From: Bacteroidales bacterium
Lineage (GTDB): Bacteria > Bacteroidota > Bacteroidia > Bacteroidales > WCHB1-69
Assembly (NCBI GenBank): GCA_017549765.1
Contig: JAFYNM010000003.1
Span: forward strand, 1-64,000
Direction: 5' to 3'
DNA length: 64,000 nucleotides
Numbering within the stretch: the stretch's first letter is position 1; each line of letters starts with the position of its first letter. The position numbers and the translations under genes were made by a program. Under the pieces are notes generated by a model. It did no database searches. It worked only from the letters and a program-made list of their open reading frames with translations, and was not told the DNA's origin. Below, one piece after another: positions 8,953 through 20,200 of the stretch.

Positions 8953-8984
8953 AAAAAAAGGATGTCTTTCGACATCCTTTTTTT
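8953..8984. terminator. Bidirectional terminator between tRNA-Pro and the Fn3 gene
   Basis: A 7-bp stem GGATGTC/GACATCC with loop TTTC is flanked by A7 on the left and T7 on the right. It can end both the tRNA transcript (plus) and the large exported operon (minus) that ends at 9009. Confidence 0.85.
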
Positions 8985-9008
8985 GTTGGTCATCATCCGT
9001 CCATACTG

Positions 9009-11207
9009 CTATTTGGGGCTCACGGTGACAGAAGCTGACGGCTGCGAGCGTTTGCCCTTGCCCAAGTACATCCGGATATAATAGGTCACCTCCTCGCCAG
9101 CCTTCAGATCGCAATCTGTATAGGTGGTCTCTCCCCTCTTGAAACTGGCGCAGGCGTATGGCGGATCGTCACCCACCTGTTTGAAGATCACACCATAGTA
9201 GTCGTTTCTGGAGTTGTACTCATAGGTAAAATTCAAAACGGCACACTTCTTGTCTTTGTTGAGGGACGCCTTGAGTGTCAGCGGGATCTCGATGACAGAG
9301 GCACCCCTGAAGCGCACCGTGGTCTGGCCCGTCTTGCCGGAGGAGAGCCGGCTGTTGTCAAAGACCTCAATGCAGTAGTTATAGTTGACGGCAGAAGGCT
9401 CTGGGAAATCGGTAAGGAAGAAGGGCGCCTCAGGTTCCAACTCATCCGGATAGATGACGCGGATAGCCTTCCACTGTTTTTCGTTGTCCTTCTTGCGATA
9501 GACCACGTAAGCAACCACGTCATCGGAGACGCTCTGTAGCCAGGTGAAGGTGACCGACTCGTCAGTCTGGGTATAGTCCTGGAGCAATGCCACACCGGGC
9601 GGAACAATATCAGGTACTGGAATAGCCAAAGTATCGGAAGGATCCGACATATTGTGACTGTAGTCTTCCGCCACGACATAGTAGTAGATATACTTTGTCA
9701 GGGTATGCAGCGAGAGCGTATCCCAGAAGAAGAGATCCTCTCTGCACTGGCTGGTCTTCTGGATGAAATCGTGGTCGAGCTGGTTGGCAAAATAGACGCG
9801 GTAGCCGATCACATCCTTCTCGGGATTCTTGTCCCACTGCAGATAGACCACGCCGGCGGTATCGACCACGCCACCCAGGTTCTTGGGTGCGGAGGGATCC
9901 ACATCATCCTCAATGTTGTTGCTTTGGGAAAGGGAGTAGGAAACGTTGTTGGATTTATCCACGGCGAAGACTCGGTAAAAACCGCGCCCGCGGTCATGGG
10001 CATTCTTGTCGGTCCATTTGCGCGTCTTGGGCGGCAGCAGATCAGAGGCCTCGGTCCAAGGACCTTCCGGCTCATCGGCAAAGGTAACCACAAAGCCTTT
10101 GAGGTCCTCGTCCTGATAGTCCATGTACCACTCCAGATAGCAGATCTTGTTGTCTTCGGGGATGACAAAATCGAGCACGGGTGTGCAGGGTGGGATAAGG
10201 TCAGCCATCTCAAAGGGCTCCGACTGCTGGTACGGGGCATAGTCGCCGAAGGCATCGAAGGCCTTCACCCGATAGAGATATTTCTTGTTCAACTCCAGGG
10301 AGTCGAAGGTTCCGACGTTCCCTTCCAGAATTTCACCGATGGTCTGGCCGAACACCTCGTAGGTGCCCTCGTCAGGATCGTAGGCGAAGATGGGGGCGTC
10401 GTTCAAGGCCTTCCAGCTCTTGCCATTGTCATCGCTACGCTCCACAAAGTAGCCCGACAGCTTACCCTTACCCCAATAGACGAGAACGGTATAGGGAGAG
10501 TTCTGGTAGAATTGAATCTCAGGAACGAGGTCTTCAGCGGTTCGTTCGAATGGAATATTCTCGACATCAAAGATTTTGGTGGGCAACTGAATAATCTCCG
10601 GCGGGATAAGGCTCTCAATGGTATAGGAGTATATCTCACCCTTTTTGAGATTCTTGTCCACGATACGGAGGCCGAGGGCATCGGCAGCGTCGGTATGTCC
10701 TTCGGCAGCGATGTAGGCCATCATCTGACGCTGGGTCTGCTCCTGATCCTTGCGGAAGACATAGTTCTCAAAGCCGTCAGACTCGCGGGGGTTATAGTAG
10801 GACTCCCCATAGAGAGCCTGTGCGGCAACACCGACATAGAAATGCGTGGAGTCGTACCTCTCCTTCATCTCATCCAGCGTCAGGGCCCGGACGGGATTCG
10901 GGGTGAGGAAGATGTCCAGATTGCTACTATCCGACGGGTTGGCGTCCAGTTCCTCTTCTGTCTTGAGACGGGAAACGCGCCATCCGTAATTGCTGGCCAC
11001 GCGCCACACACCTGCATCATGCGGGAGCCAGCGGATGACAATGCTGTCGCCATAACTGCGCGCCATCACCGTATATTGGTACAACGACTGCGGGGAATCA
11101 TCCTCCGTCTCCACCTCCTGCGCTATTGCCGAAGGCATCGTGAAAAGGAAGAAAACAAATCCTAAAAGGATATATATGCTAAAAAATTGAATGTTTTTTT
11201 TCATCAT
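9009..11207 (-). CDS. Exported fibronectin type III-repeat protein
   Basis: A 732-residue protein with a clear N-terminal signal segment (about residues 5-29, ending PSAIAQ). The mature part holds several Fn3-like beta-sandwich domains, seen as repeating patterns of VxLxWxxxxDxxVxGYxVYxxxxxxxxW (for example VVYLQWDKNPEKDVIGYRVY and VTFTWLQSVSDDVVAYVVYR). Two phrases of the type DVDPSAPKNLGG and DIVPPGVALLQD mark domain borders. No catalytic motif and no T9SS sorting tail were seen; the C-terminus (SQPSASVTVSPK) looks like the end of a beta domain. It is the last gene of a three-gene minus-strand operon, 20 bases after the 3166-residue giant, so it probably works with that protein outside the inner membrane. 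Confidence 0.8.
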   Translation of the reverse strand: MMKKNIQFFSIYILLGFVFFLFTMPSAIAQEVETEDDSPQSLYQYTVMARSYGDSIVIRWLPHDAGVWRVASNYGWRVSRLKTEEELDANPSDSSNLDIFLTPNPVRALTLDEMKERYDSTHFYVGVAAQALYGESYYNPRESDGFENYVFRKDQEQTQRQMMAYIAAEGHTDAADALGLRIVDKNLKKGEIYSYTIESLIPPEIIQLPTKIFDVENIPFERTAEDLVPEIQFYQNSPYTVLVYWGKGKLSGYFVERSDDNGKSWKALNDAPIFAYDPDEGTYEVFGQTIGEILEGNVGTFDSLELNKKYLYRVKAFDAFGDYAPYQQSEPFEMADLIPPCTPVLDFVIPEDNKICYLEWYMDYQDEDLKGFVVTFADEPEGPWTEASDLLPPKTRKWTDKNAHDRGRGFYRVFAVDKSNNVSYSLSQSNNIEDDVDPSAPKNLGGVVDTAGVVYLQWDKNPEKDVIGYRVYFANQLDHDFIQKTSQCREDLFFWDTLSLHTLTKYIYYYVVAEDYSHNMSDPSDTLAIPVPDIVPPGVALLQDYTQTDESVTFTWLQSVSDDVVAYVVYRKKDNEKQWKAIRVIYPDELEPEAPFFLTDFPEPSAVNYNYCIEVFDNSRLSSGKTGQTTVRFRGASVIEIPLTLKASLNKDKKCAVLNFTYEYNSRNDYYGVIFKQVGDDPPYACASFKRGETTYTDCDLKAGEEVTYYIRMYLGKGKRSQPSASVTVSPK

Positions 11208-11227
11208 AGTTCCTGTTTTTTTTTACG

Positions 11228-14200
11228 TTAGTCGTTGCTTAATGCATCACTGCTCATGGTACATATAATTCCTTTGGTGAATTTGTCCCGGAAAGTGCTT
11301 CCCATATTTTGTATGCCAACAAAATAGAAGTTGCCTGGCGCAGAATTGCCTATCTGGGCATTGGGGAAGAAAATGAGATTGTTCTGTACGTTACTCTTCT
11401 TGATAGCATCGGCAATCTTCATCAGATTCTCAGTAAAGTTGTCGTTCTGGGAGGTTAAGAAATAAATCTTCACAAAGTTATAGTTGCCGTTTGCATAGGC
11501 ATTCAGCATGTCACCATCGCCATTATACCAACTTCCCAACATTGTCAAGTAATTGTCGTACACATTATGTTTGCCTCCGGCATTGAGGGGCTCCAAGGTG
11601 TTGTAATACCTCTTCTTATCCTCAATATAGAAGGTTCTGTCAAAGCCTTGGTGCTCCAGATCCAGATTCTGCGCATTGGTATGCCACCAATATTTGGCCC
11701 AATAACGATCCTGGAATTGTAGCTGATCGACAGGAATGTAGTCGTTGTCGTGATTGTAGAAGCGGCAGTAGGTACCTGATGTGGTGAGATAGTTTAGCTC
11801 CTTGCGGGTATAATAGACCACCTGGTCGATGATTCTCATGAAGTGGTTGACGCGAAAGACCTCCGGCATATCGTATGGGAATTCCGTGTAGGTCATGAAT
11901 GAATTCAAGTGGTCAGCGTCAGTAAACTTATTGATAATCTTACGTTTATAACTCCATCCTCTCTGATCCAAAGCCTTGGCATGTCGTTGCATGTCATTCA
12001 TGAAGCCACGAATCTTCTTGATATCGTCCACAATAGCCACCGTGGCATAGTCTTTAATGGTCCATTTCCAATTTTCAGTGGCATTCGGTTTGTAAGAAGG
12101 AGCGGCGTAGGCATACTGTGATTGGAAGAATAAATCAGTCAGTGGCTCACGCTGCTGGTTGCTTGCCATTTCAACTTCCAAAATGCAAGGCGCATCCCAG
12201 GTATTGGGGTGATAATTCGCCGCTGTGCACTGCGTGAATGAAGTGTTGCCTTTGATTCGATGATTGACGCTCAGAAAATCGTTGGCACCGCTGCTGGATA
12301 GAATCAGACCGTTCCTGATAATCTTTCCATATTCGGAAGCAAGATTGCCTTGGAACTTCGGAGAACCATCTTCTTTATACTTGATCTGGTCATCATTGCA
12401 ATAGCTATGGAACATCGTCACCAATTGGGTCTGTTTAAAGTCTTTCTCCAGATCGAGCAGGTATTGGAAGATACGTTTGTGACTTGCCATAAGACTATTG
12501 CCGGCATCTCTGTCAAGGGCGAAATAACAGATGGGAGGCATCACACAGCTAGTGTTGTAGCGACCGGGATCTTGCGGATCATATTTTGCAAAGAGGAATC
12601 CAAGTGTCCCTATAACATCATGGGACTCTCCAGGGTTGCTTACTTGGATATAAGAACCTTTGTCAGTGACAGTGCTATACTGCAGAGGATAAGCTAAATA
12701 CTCCATGTTGTTGCCAAACTTGCCTACGAGCATCTCTTGGTAGGTGTTGTAATACGGATCGACAAACCACGTCCACTGATAAATCTCCCTACCGATAGAG
12801 GAGCTGATCTTATAGCCCTCCCTCAGTTTGGTGCGGATATAGGTCATGGAATCCTTGCCATCCTCCTGCATCTCCATATAGATCTCATCCAGCATCTCGT
12901 TCTGGATATTGAGTTGGTCGTTCGAAGAGTATGTCTGGAGGACCATCTGTTCAGTATGTGAATTATATCTGTTATGCTTACTGAGAGTAAGAGACGATGA
13001 GCTGGAAGAACCTCTGATTCTGCGGTTGTTAGCGAGGTTGGAAGTGCTGCTGCCGGAGTTGCTGGAAGAGCTCGTTCTGATTCTCCTGCCCGACGAAGAG
13101 GATGTAGTAGTAGTGGTACTGCTGCTGGAGCCGCGGGAGGTGACCACGGTACCGGAGAGCATGTTGGTACTACTGTTACCATTGCCAGCCAGGCCTTGCA
13201 AAGCACGACCGCTCAAAGAAGCCACCGTGCCGGAGCTACTGCCACCGCTGTTGCTGCTGGAGTTAGCGGCGACTCCTCTAGGAGCTCTGATAGCGGTGCC
13301 ACTACTGCCGCTGGAACTGCCACTACCGCTGCTGCTACCTGCCAGATGAATGCCAGAGGTGCCACCAGACAAGGAGCCCACCACGATTTGGTTGCTGCCA
13401 CTGCCGGAACTTGAGCTGCTACCGCCGCTCCCAACTTTACCAGCCAAGTGCATACCAGAGGAGCCTGGCGCGCCATTTACGAGATTCAGATTACCACCTC
13501 CGCCACCTGAGTTGGTATTGCCTCTTCTGCCCCGTCCAGATGCCTGCGCATGAGCCTGCGCAGCCATGTCATAGGTTTGGTCACTGATACGGCTGCTGTA
13601 CTCAGACTGTCTCATGGTGATGTCGGCAGCCTCCATGGCTGCGGCCAAGGCATTGTCGTATGCATCCTTTTCCACAATAAAGAATTTCAGCATGCGGGCG
13701 CCGAAACCTCCTTCAAGGCCATACTCCTTGGCGGGCAGCTGGACAGACATATAGGGCACCGTAGTGGTGTTGTAGTATGTGTAATCACACTCTGCCAACT
13801 CACCGTCTTCCATACCAGCCTTCAGGAGATAGATTTTCAACTCGAAACCGTTCTTTGCCAGCGTGTACTTATCTAATATGTCTTGGCGTTGCTTGAAGAG
13901 ATACATGTTGCAAGACGGAATAGGACCCGAATTGGTATTACCTGAGGAGTGGTATTGATTATAGAGCAGACCGCTGGCGTTGCTGTTGCCATAACCTGAG
14001 GAGTGGGCATATTCTTTAGCGGGGAAGTGGGTCTCGCCATTGTAAGGCCAGGAGAACACCACCTGGTCTCTCAAACTGGTATCCATCGCGTTGGTCTTGA
14101 AATAGAAGACGGAGTCCTTAACGAACGGTCTGACATCATAACGGTTGGTATTGTCGTTGAAGAAGACGGGGTCAAACCAGCCATAATAAGTGTTGCTCGG

Positions 14201-17200
14201 ATTCGTTTGGTCAACTGCGCCGGTGAGGGGATTATAGGTGACATCCTTTTTCGAGGCATTCTCAAACTTGCCCACATCCTTGGTGAGCTTGGTACGGTAC
14301 TCAAAAGCGCGAGCGTTCAAGGTCAGCCTGTTGAATGCGTTAGGGACCAGACCGCCCTCTTGGCTTTCGAAGAGCATCACGTTGGCATCCTTGTTGCTGT
14401 AAGTGAATGTGAGCGCCTGACTACTGGTTACATTCGTATAATTACCATTGGCGGTAGCTTTTGTATTGTATTTGCATTTGCTACCCATCAGTTGGAAGCG
14501 GAATCTACGGGCATTTTTTCCATCCTGGTCGGCCAAAAAGACATCCCGGTTCCAAGGCATATTGGAAACGATGGTACCGATCTGGAGCGGGGACTGCAGA
14601 TTCTCTTTCTCTGATGCTATCTTTTCCGTCTCGAAGCCGGGCGTGACATTTTCGAAGAGTTTCACGTTGGCCAACGGATCGCCAGCACCGGGCACGCACA
14701 CATCGCCCAACTTGAAGTCGCAGGAAGTACTGAACTTAACCAGGCCGTTGAGCAAGCTCACCTTGAAGCGCAGCAGACCATAACAATAAGATGGGTTGGG
14801 ACCACCGCCTTGTAACAGGGCACCGACACCCGCGCTGAAGAGCGAGAACTTGCCTTTCCAGAATCCTAAGTTGATCTTGAGACCCACATCGCCCTGCAAA
14901 GCTGCATAGAGACGGCCCAATGCGTAGAAGTCGTTCTGACCGATCCTTGGATAGCCCGGACAGCCTAAACCGTTGACATCCAGCAAGGCCACGTCGAAGC
15001 CCAAATCAGCGGAGATGTCGATGTAGAGGAAGAAGTTCAACTCCATGGCGGCATGGAAGGTGGCACCCAGACAAAAGCCGCCGGCCTTGTCAATCTTCAG
15101 CCAGTCGGTGTTGCTGATCCTTCGGCTGTTGGACACCTGCTCCTTATTGGCATCCAGTTTCTTGTCACCATTAGAGATACCAAAAAAGTCCTGAAGAGCT
15201 TGACTCAACGGAGGCATCTCATACGCAAAGGCATTACCGGTCTGCATGTAGAAAGTAAACTCAGATTCAGCTTTTACAACTACCAGGTCTAATTCTGCCT
15301 TGAGCAACAGACGATCTTCGTATTTAGGCTTGCCGAGGGCAAGATACCAATCCACAGCACCCTTCTTGTTTCCTTCGTAGTTCTTCTTGTAGTGCTTTAG
15401 CTCGAAATCGAAAGGAATCCGGATTTCCAAAGAGGCACTGATTTTGGGCTTTTTGGTAGATGCACCTGAATTGCCGGCATTGGCGGCAGCCTCTCGCTCG
15501 CCCTCATCGTGAGACGACAGGTCGGAACCGCTCTCATCCACTGCATTAACAAGAGCAGTGGCTATGTTCGGGGTAGTCACCATGGCGACACCCGAGTGGA
15601 TAGCGCCTTTGACTTTACCTGCCAATCCATCTAGTTCGGAAGTGTTGGTGCCCGCCAACAAGTCGGACAAACTCATTTTTGCCCTGAGACATACGGAGAA
15701 TCGGAAGTAGTGGTAGTTGGGCGTATTCTCAAAGCCGATAATGGTCTTCGCCTTGACGAGGGTACCTTTATTATTACCACCGTCACCCGGGGTGGCTCCC
15801 TTGTCCATCTTGGTTACCATATAGGCGTTGGCCTCGATGAGGATGCCGGCGAAGTGACTATCGACAAAGCGTACCGTCACCAGACCATCGGCATTCATCG
15901 TATTCTCGGCACCGGTCAGAATCAGACTGATACCTGCGTTGGCCACCCAGCAGTCGCGCGCCGGATCAAAGTCCATGCCCGAGGTCTGCAGCGTTTCTTT
16001 GTCGTCATTTTTACTAGCCACTTCCAACAGTCCTTTGGCACTGTATTTGTCGCTGGTAAGATCCACATTGGACTTCATATTGTAGGCGAAGCCACCGGAG
16101 AAGCCGTTGATGCTGACGACACCACCTAACGGAATGCCACCGGGGAACTTGCAAGCTCCGTCGAAGAACCACCACGAGAACTCGCCCTTGCTGTCCTTTT
16201 GTTTACCAAAACCAGCAGCCATGGTAAGGTCTATCACATCCATGACGGTAACGGAGAGATTGCCTTTGAAGCCGGTCACTTTCGTACAGGTTGCGCACTC
16301 ATAGGTAAAGTTCAGCACACCGCTCATCTTGAAGATCATGAAGTCGATCTTGTCCAAACGAATAGAGTCCAAGCGGGCTTTCACTTCTTTGACATGGAAC
16401 TTGTTCTTGGGTTCGCAGATGCCCCAGATGGCGAAGCCTGTCGAGGCGCCGAAATCACAGTCTCCCGAGGCAAACTTCATTTTGCCAGCCAAGGAGACAC
16501 CTAGTTTGAGATCATCACCCATATATTCAACCACCGGTTCGATATTGGTGAGACTGAAGGTGAAGCCGCCGATATCGATAGAGCCCAGGGCGTCATCACC
16601 GCCTTTGCCCTTGTCAAGGGTCTCGGGAATGGTGCCGCCAATGTATTTCTGCGGAGAGGCGAACGACCATTCGCCGATGTCGAACTCAAATTTGTCGATA
16701 GAGGCGGTGCCCTTGCCAGGCTTGCCAGACAGGTTGTAGTTGCGCATGCCCATGTGCTCGAACTTCATGAAGCTGAAATCGCCAGGCAAACCTATATTGC
16801 TGCCGTTGATGGTTATATGTCCGTTCAGGGTCAGATCCACGCGGGTGCCTGACTCTTTGTAAACCTTCTGCACGCGGAAATAAGACGACTCCTTTAAGAA
16901 GTTGACAGAAGCGGCCCACAGGTCAAGCTCCATGGTGTCTTTGCGCGGTTGCACGTTGAAAGTCAGGCTGTCGGCACCGATGGAGCACTCATAGACAAAG
17001 CCGCCCTTGAACAACGGCACGCCCATACCGCCCTTGATGATCGAGTTTTTGTATTTGTTTTTCACGAACTTGATGGAGATGGTGTCCAGGGAGAACGCCC
17101 AGCCCCACCCTTCTTTGGTACTGGCACTGAGGATATCGTGTACAAAGATGTCCGTGGTGAAACCATATTTGTCGATGATCAATCCCTTGGCACCGAAATT

Positions 17201-20200
17201 GATACGGGAGCCTGGATAGTTATAGTGTACGGAGTCCGTGATCGTATTGTTAAGTCCGTATTTGTACACCACCATAGAGTCTTTACGGTCCACGGTATCG
17301 GTAAAGGTATTGCTGATCTCATCGGAGAGGAAGACCTTGACCTCGTCCCAATAGAAGCCCGTCCACTCTCCGGTCGCCTTAGTGAGTTTCTTCTTGTCCT
17401 CATCAGACATCTCGGAGGGTGCCGGGGTGCCGAAGAGATATTCATAGGTAAGGGAGACCTCATTCGGTGTTTGTTTCTCGGAATGGTCATAGTAAATGCC
17501 TCTGCCGGTCGGGAAGAAGGTATAACGTTCGGAGCCGGCGATTGCGAACGGGTCCATGCTGATCTTGACCACCCAGTTGCTCCAACTGGCAATGTTCGCC
17601 TGCATATTGGCATGCACGATGATGCCCTTCTGCGGGAGACCGTCTTTGCTAAGACCCACCAGATCGTTATTGTCAAAGTCAATCTCTATCTCAGCGCGCA
17701 AATAAGAGAACTTGCCCGTGTCGATGGAGATGAGGGTGCCGTCCTTCGGATTGGCGAAATCGGAAGAGGCTTTGAAGCGCAACACGTAGTCGTCGTTAAG
17801 CTTTGTCTCGTAACTACGGGCCATGAAGAGATCGATATGCTGGTCTATCTTGCCAAAGAAAGACTTTTGGTCCATACAGATATTATTGGCCACAAAAGGC
17901 ACATAATAGTCATCCTCCTGTGCCGCAAAGATAGCCCACATGTTCATGAGTGCCGTAACGGGCGAGAAGAACATATTGTTAACGGAGAAGATGACGTTCT
18001 CTGAACCGGTGATATCCTTGTCGGTGATGCTCACGGGGAAGGTCAGCACCTCGGTCGCGACATTGCCTCCCGTCAACGGTCCCGCCAGTCCGCCGTATTT
18101 CTTGCCATACTTCTCACCATATTTCTTGAATTTGTCATAGTAATCCTTCACCTCTTCTTCTGCACCGAACTGCGAGGCCAAACGATTGATGTCGTCCTCG
18201 GTCCAGTCTCCCAGATCCAGATCATTCATCAATGCCGACAGATAGGTGCTGGAGTCAGTAGCTGTGCTCACCGCCGTACCATTGATGATCTGGTAGTCCT
18301 TGTTGATCTGGATGGTGTCCACCTTGACTTTCAGCCGGACATCCACATCCATGGGACGCCAGATGATGTATCCATCGCCGCTATAGCGCTTCTTGTCCTT
18401 GTCGAGGGTACCTTCCTGCAACACCAGCGGGAAATCGCCCATCTTGAGTTCCACCCGATGAGTGATCAAGCTGTCCACCGATGGCGTGATGATATCTTTG
18501 CTCAGATCATCTAACGCCTTGGGGTTACACTTGTATTTGGTGTTGAGGTCGGCCGTATAGGCGCGCGGCTCCACCAGCTTAAAGGTGGTGTAAATAGATT
18601 TGCCGTTGTTGATGAAATTATAATGCTGGCTCTGGTCATCCGTCTGTTTGACATACACCCACAGCACTGCCATATACTGCTCGCCCGTCTTGAGTGAGTC
18701 TCTGAGGACGGTATCCATATAGGAAGTGGTGGCGATGGAGTCCTTGAAGTAGAAGGTATCCTTCACCTGTTGGGGCGTCTTACCGCTGGGCAACTTGGCG
18801 ACCAGCAACTTGTAATAGACGGAGTCCTGATAATCGACACCGGTGGCTGCCTTCCACTTGAACTTGAAATCGCTATGTTTCTCCACTGAAGGGATGTCGA
18901 ACATGAGGGTGTCGTCCCACTGTTTGGTAGTGAGGTTCTGCGGATAGAGGAACTGCGGCGGATATACCTGGTCGAGGGCGCCGGAGTCGATACCCCACGA
19001 GAAGACCACGTCGGAGAACATCTCCTGGGAGCCGAAAGCCACCGTATAGACCACGCTGTCTCGATCCACCGGCACATTGTGGATGTAGTCGGTGATAGTA
19101 TAGGTAGTGGTCTTTCGGTAGCTGTAGTAGGTCTCAGCCTTGAGATGAACGAGATACTTGTAGCCCTCCTGCAGTGAGGAGGCCCAGTCGTTGCCGGCTA
19201 CCGACATCAGTTCGGTGGCCGACGGTGAGAAGTCGTGCACCTGCTGCACGCTGGTGGTGTACGATTTCAGCGGGAGCCCGATCATGGAGTTGTTCACGGC
19301 ACCGCCGTTATATTCATAGAGTTCTGCGGTATAGTCAACCTTCAGCACTGAGTCGCCACGCACGGGCATCCAGCTGATTCCTAACGTGTCCGCGACGGGC
19401 ACCTGGTAGTAAGGCATATCGCCATGATCCACACCAGTCACGTATGGGTTCGTACCTTCGGCAGGCACCAAGGCACTCTCCGAGGCGATGGCTGCCTTCA
19501 GCGCATCCACGGTGTTCTTGTCCTGTCCCGGAGAAACGATATAGGGGTTGCGCAGCAGCGACACAATGTCATCGTGATTATCGCTGACCACCGAGTTCTG
19601 TTGCGTCTCATCGCCACCGCCCATGATGATGGGGCCCGTCTCGCCCCATACGAAGGTGATGATCTGGCTCTTGCCTTCATTGCTGAGCTGTATCTTGGTC
19701 ATCAGGTTTTTCTTCAAGACCGCCTGCACCTGCGCGGCATAGACATGCCCCGGCTGCAGACGGAAATGGCGGTTCGCAATGGTGTCGTGAATATAGGTGG
19801 TACTCGACTGGTTGTTGTAGGTGGTCACCGTGCCGTTCTGGTCGATCGCCTCCTGCACATTCTGGTTGGTTGTCACCTCTACAATCTTGAAATAATAGTC
19901 AAAATCATTGGGATTCAAACAGTTGGAAATAACGCCAGTCCAATTGAAAATCAACTGGCGGGTTAACGGAAGACGTGTATATTGTGAGTTTTCACGGATA
20001 TCGGAACTACCGGCCATAAATCTATTGCGGTCAATATCACCAAAATTATTGCTGGGAGTAAGACTATTGGTAGTAGCACTGTTATTGGTGCCCGCGGGTC
20101 TGAAGCGGCCTGAGGTAGGCTGCAGCAAGTTGTTGGTAGGATTGCTGTTATTGAGGTTATTGGAACTCAAGCCGCTGATGGGGGCGGTGAACTCAGGCGC

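Noticed and set aside
9654-11165. Open frame of about 500 codons on the plus strand
   Set aside because: It lies wholly antisense to the Fn3 protein gene, has no recognisable domain and reads as reverse-complement codons of a GC-rich gene.
13350-13553. Leu/Pro-rich frame on the plus strand
   Set aside because: Product of the complement of the Ser/Gly-rich linker of the giant gene.
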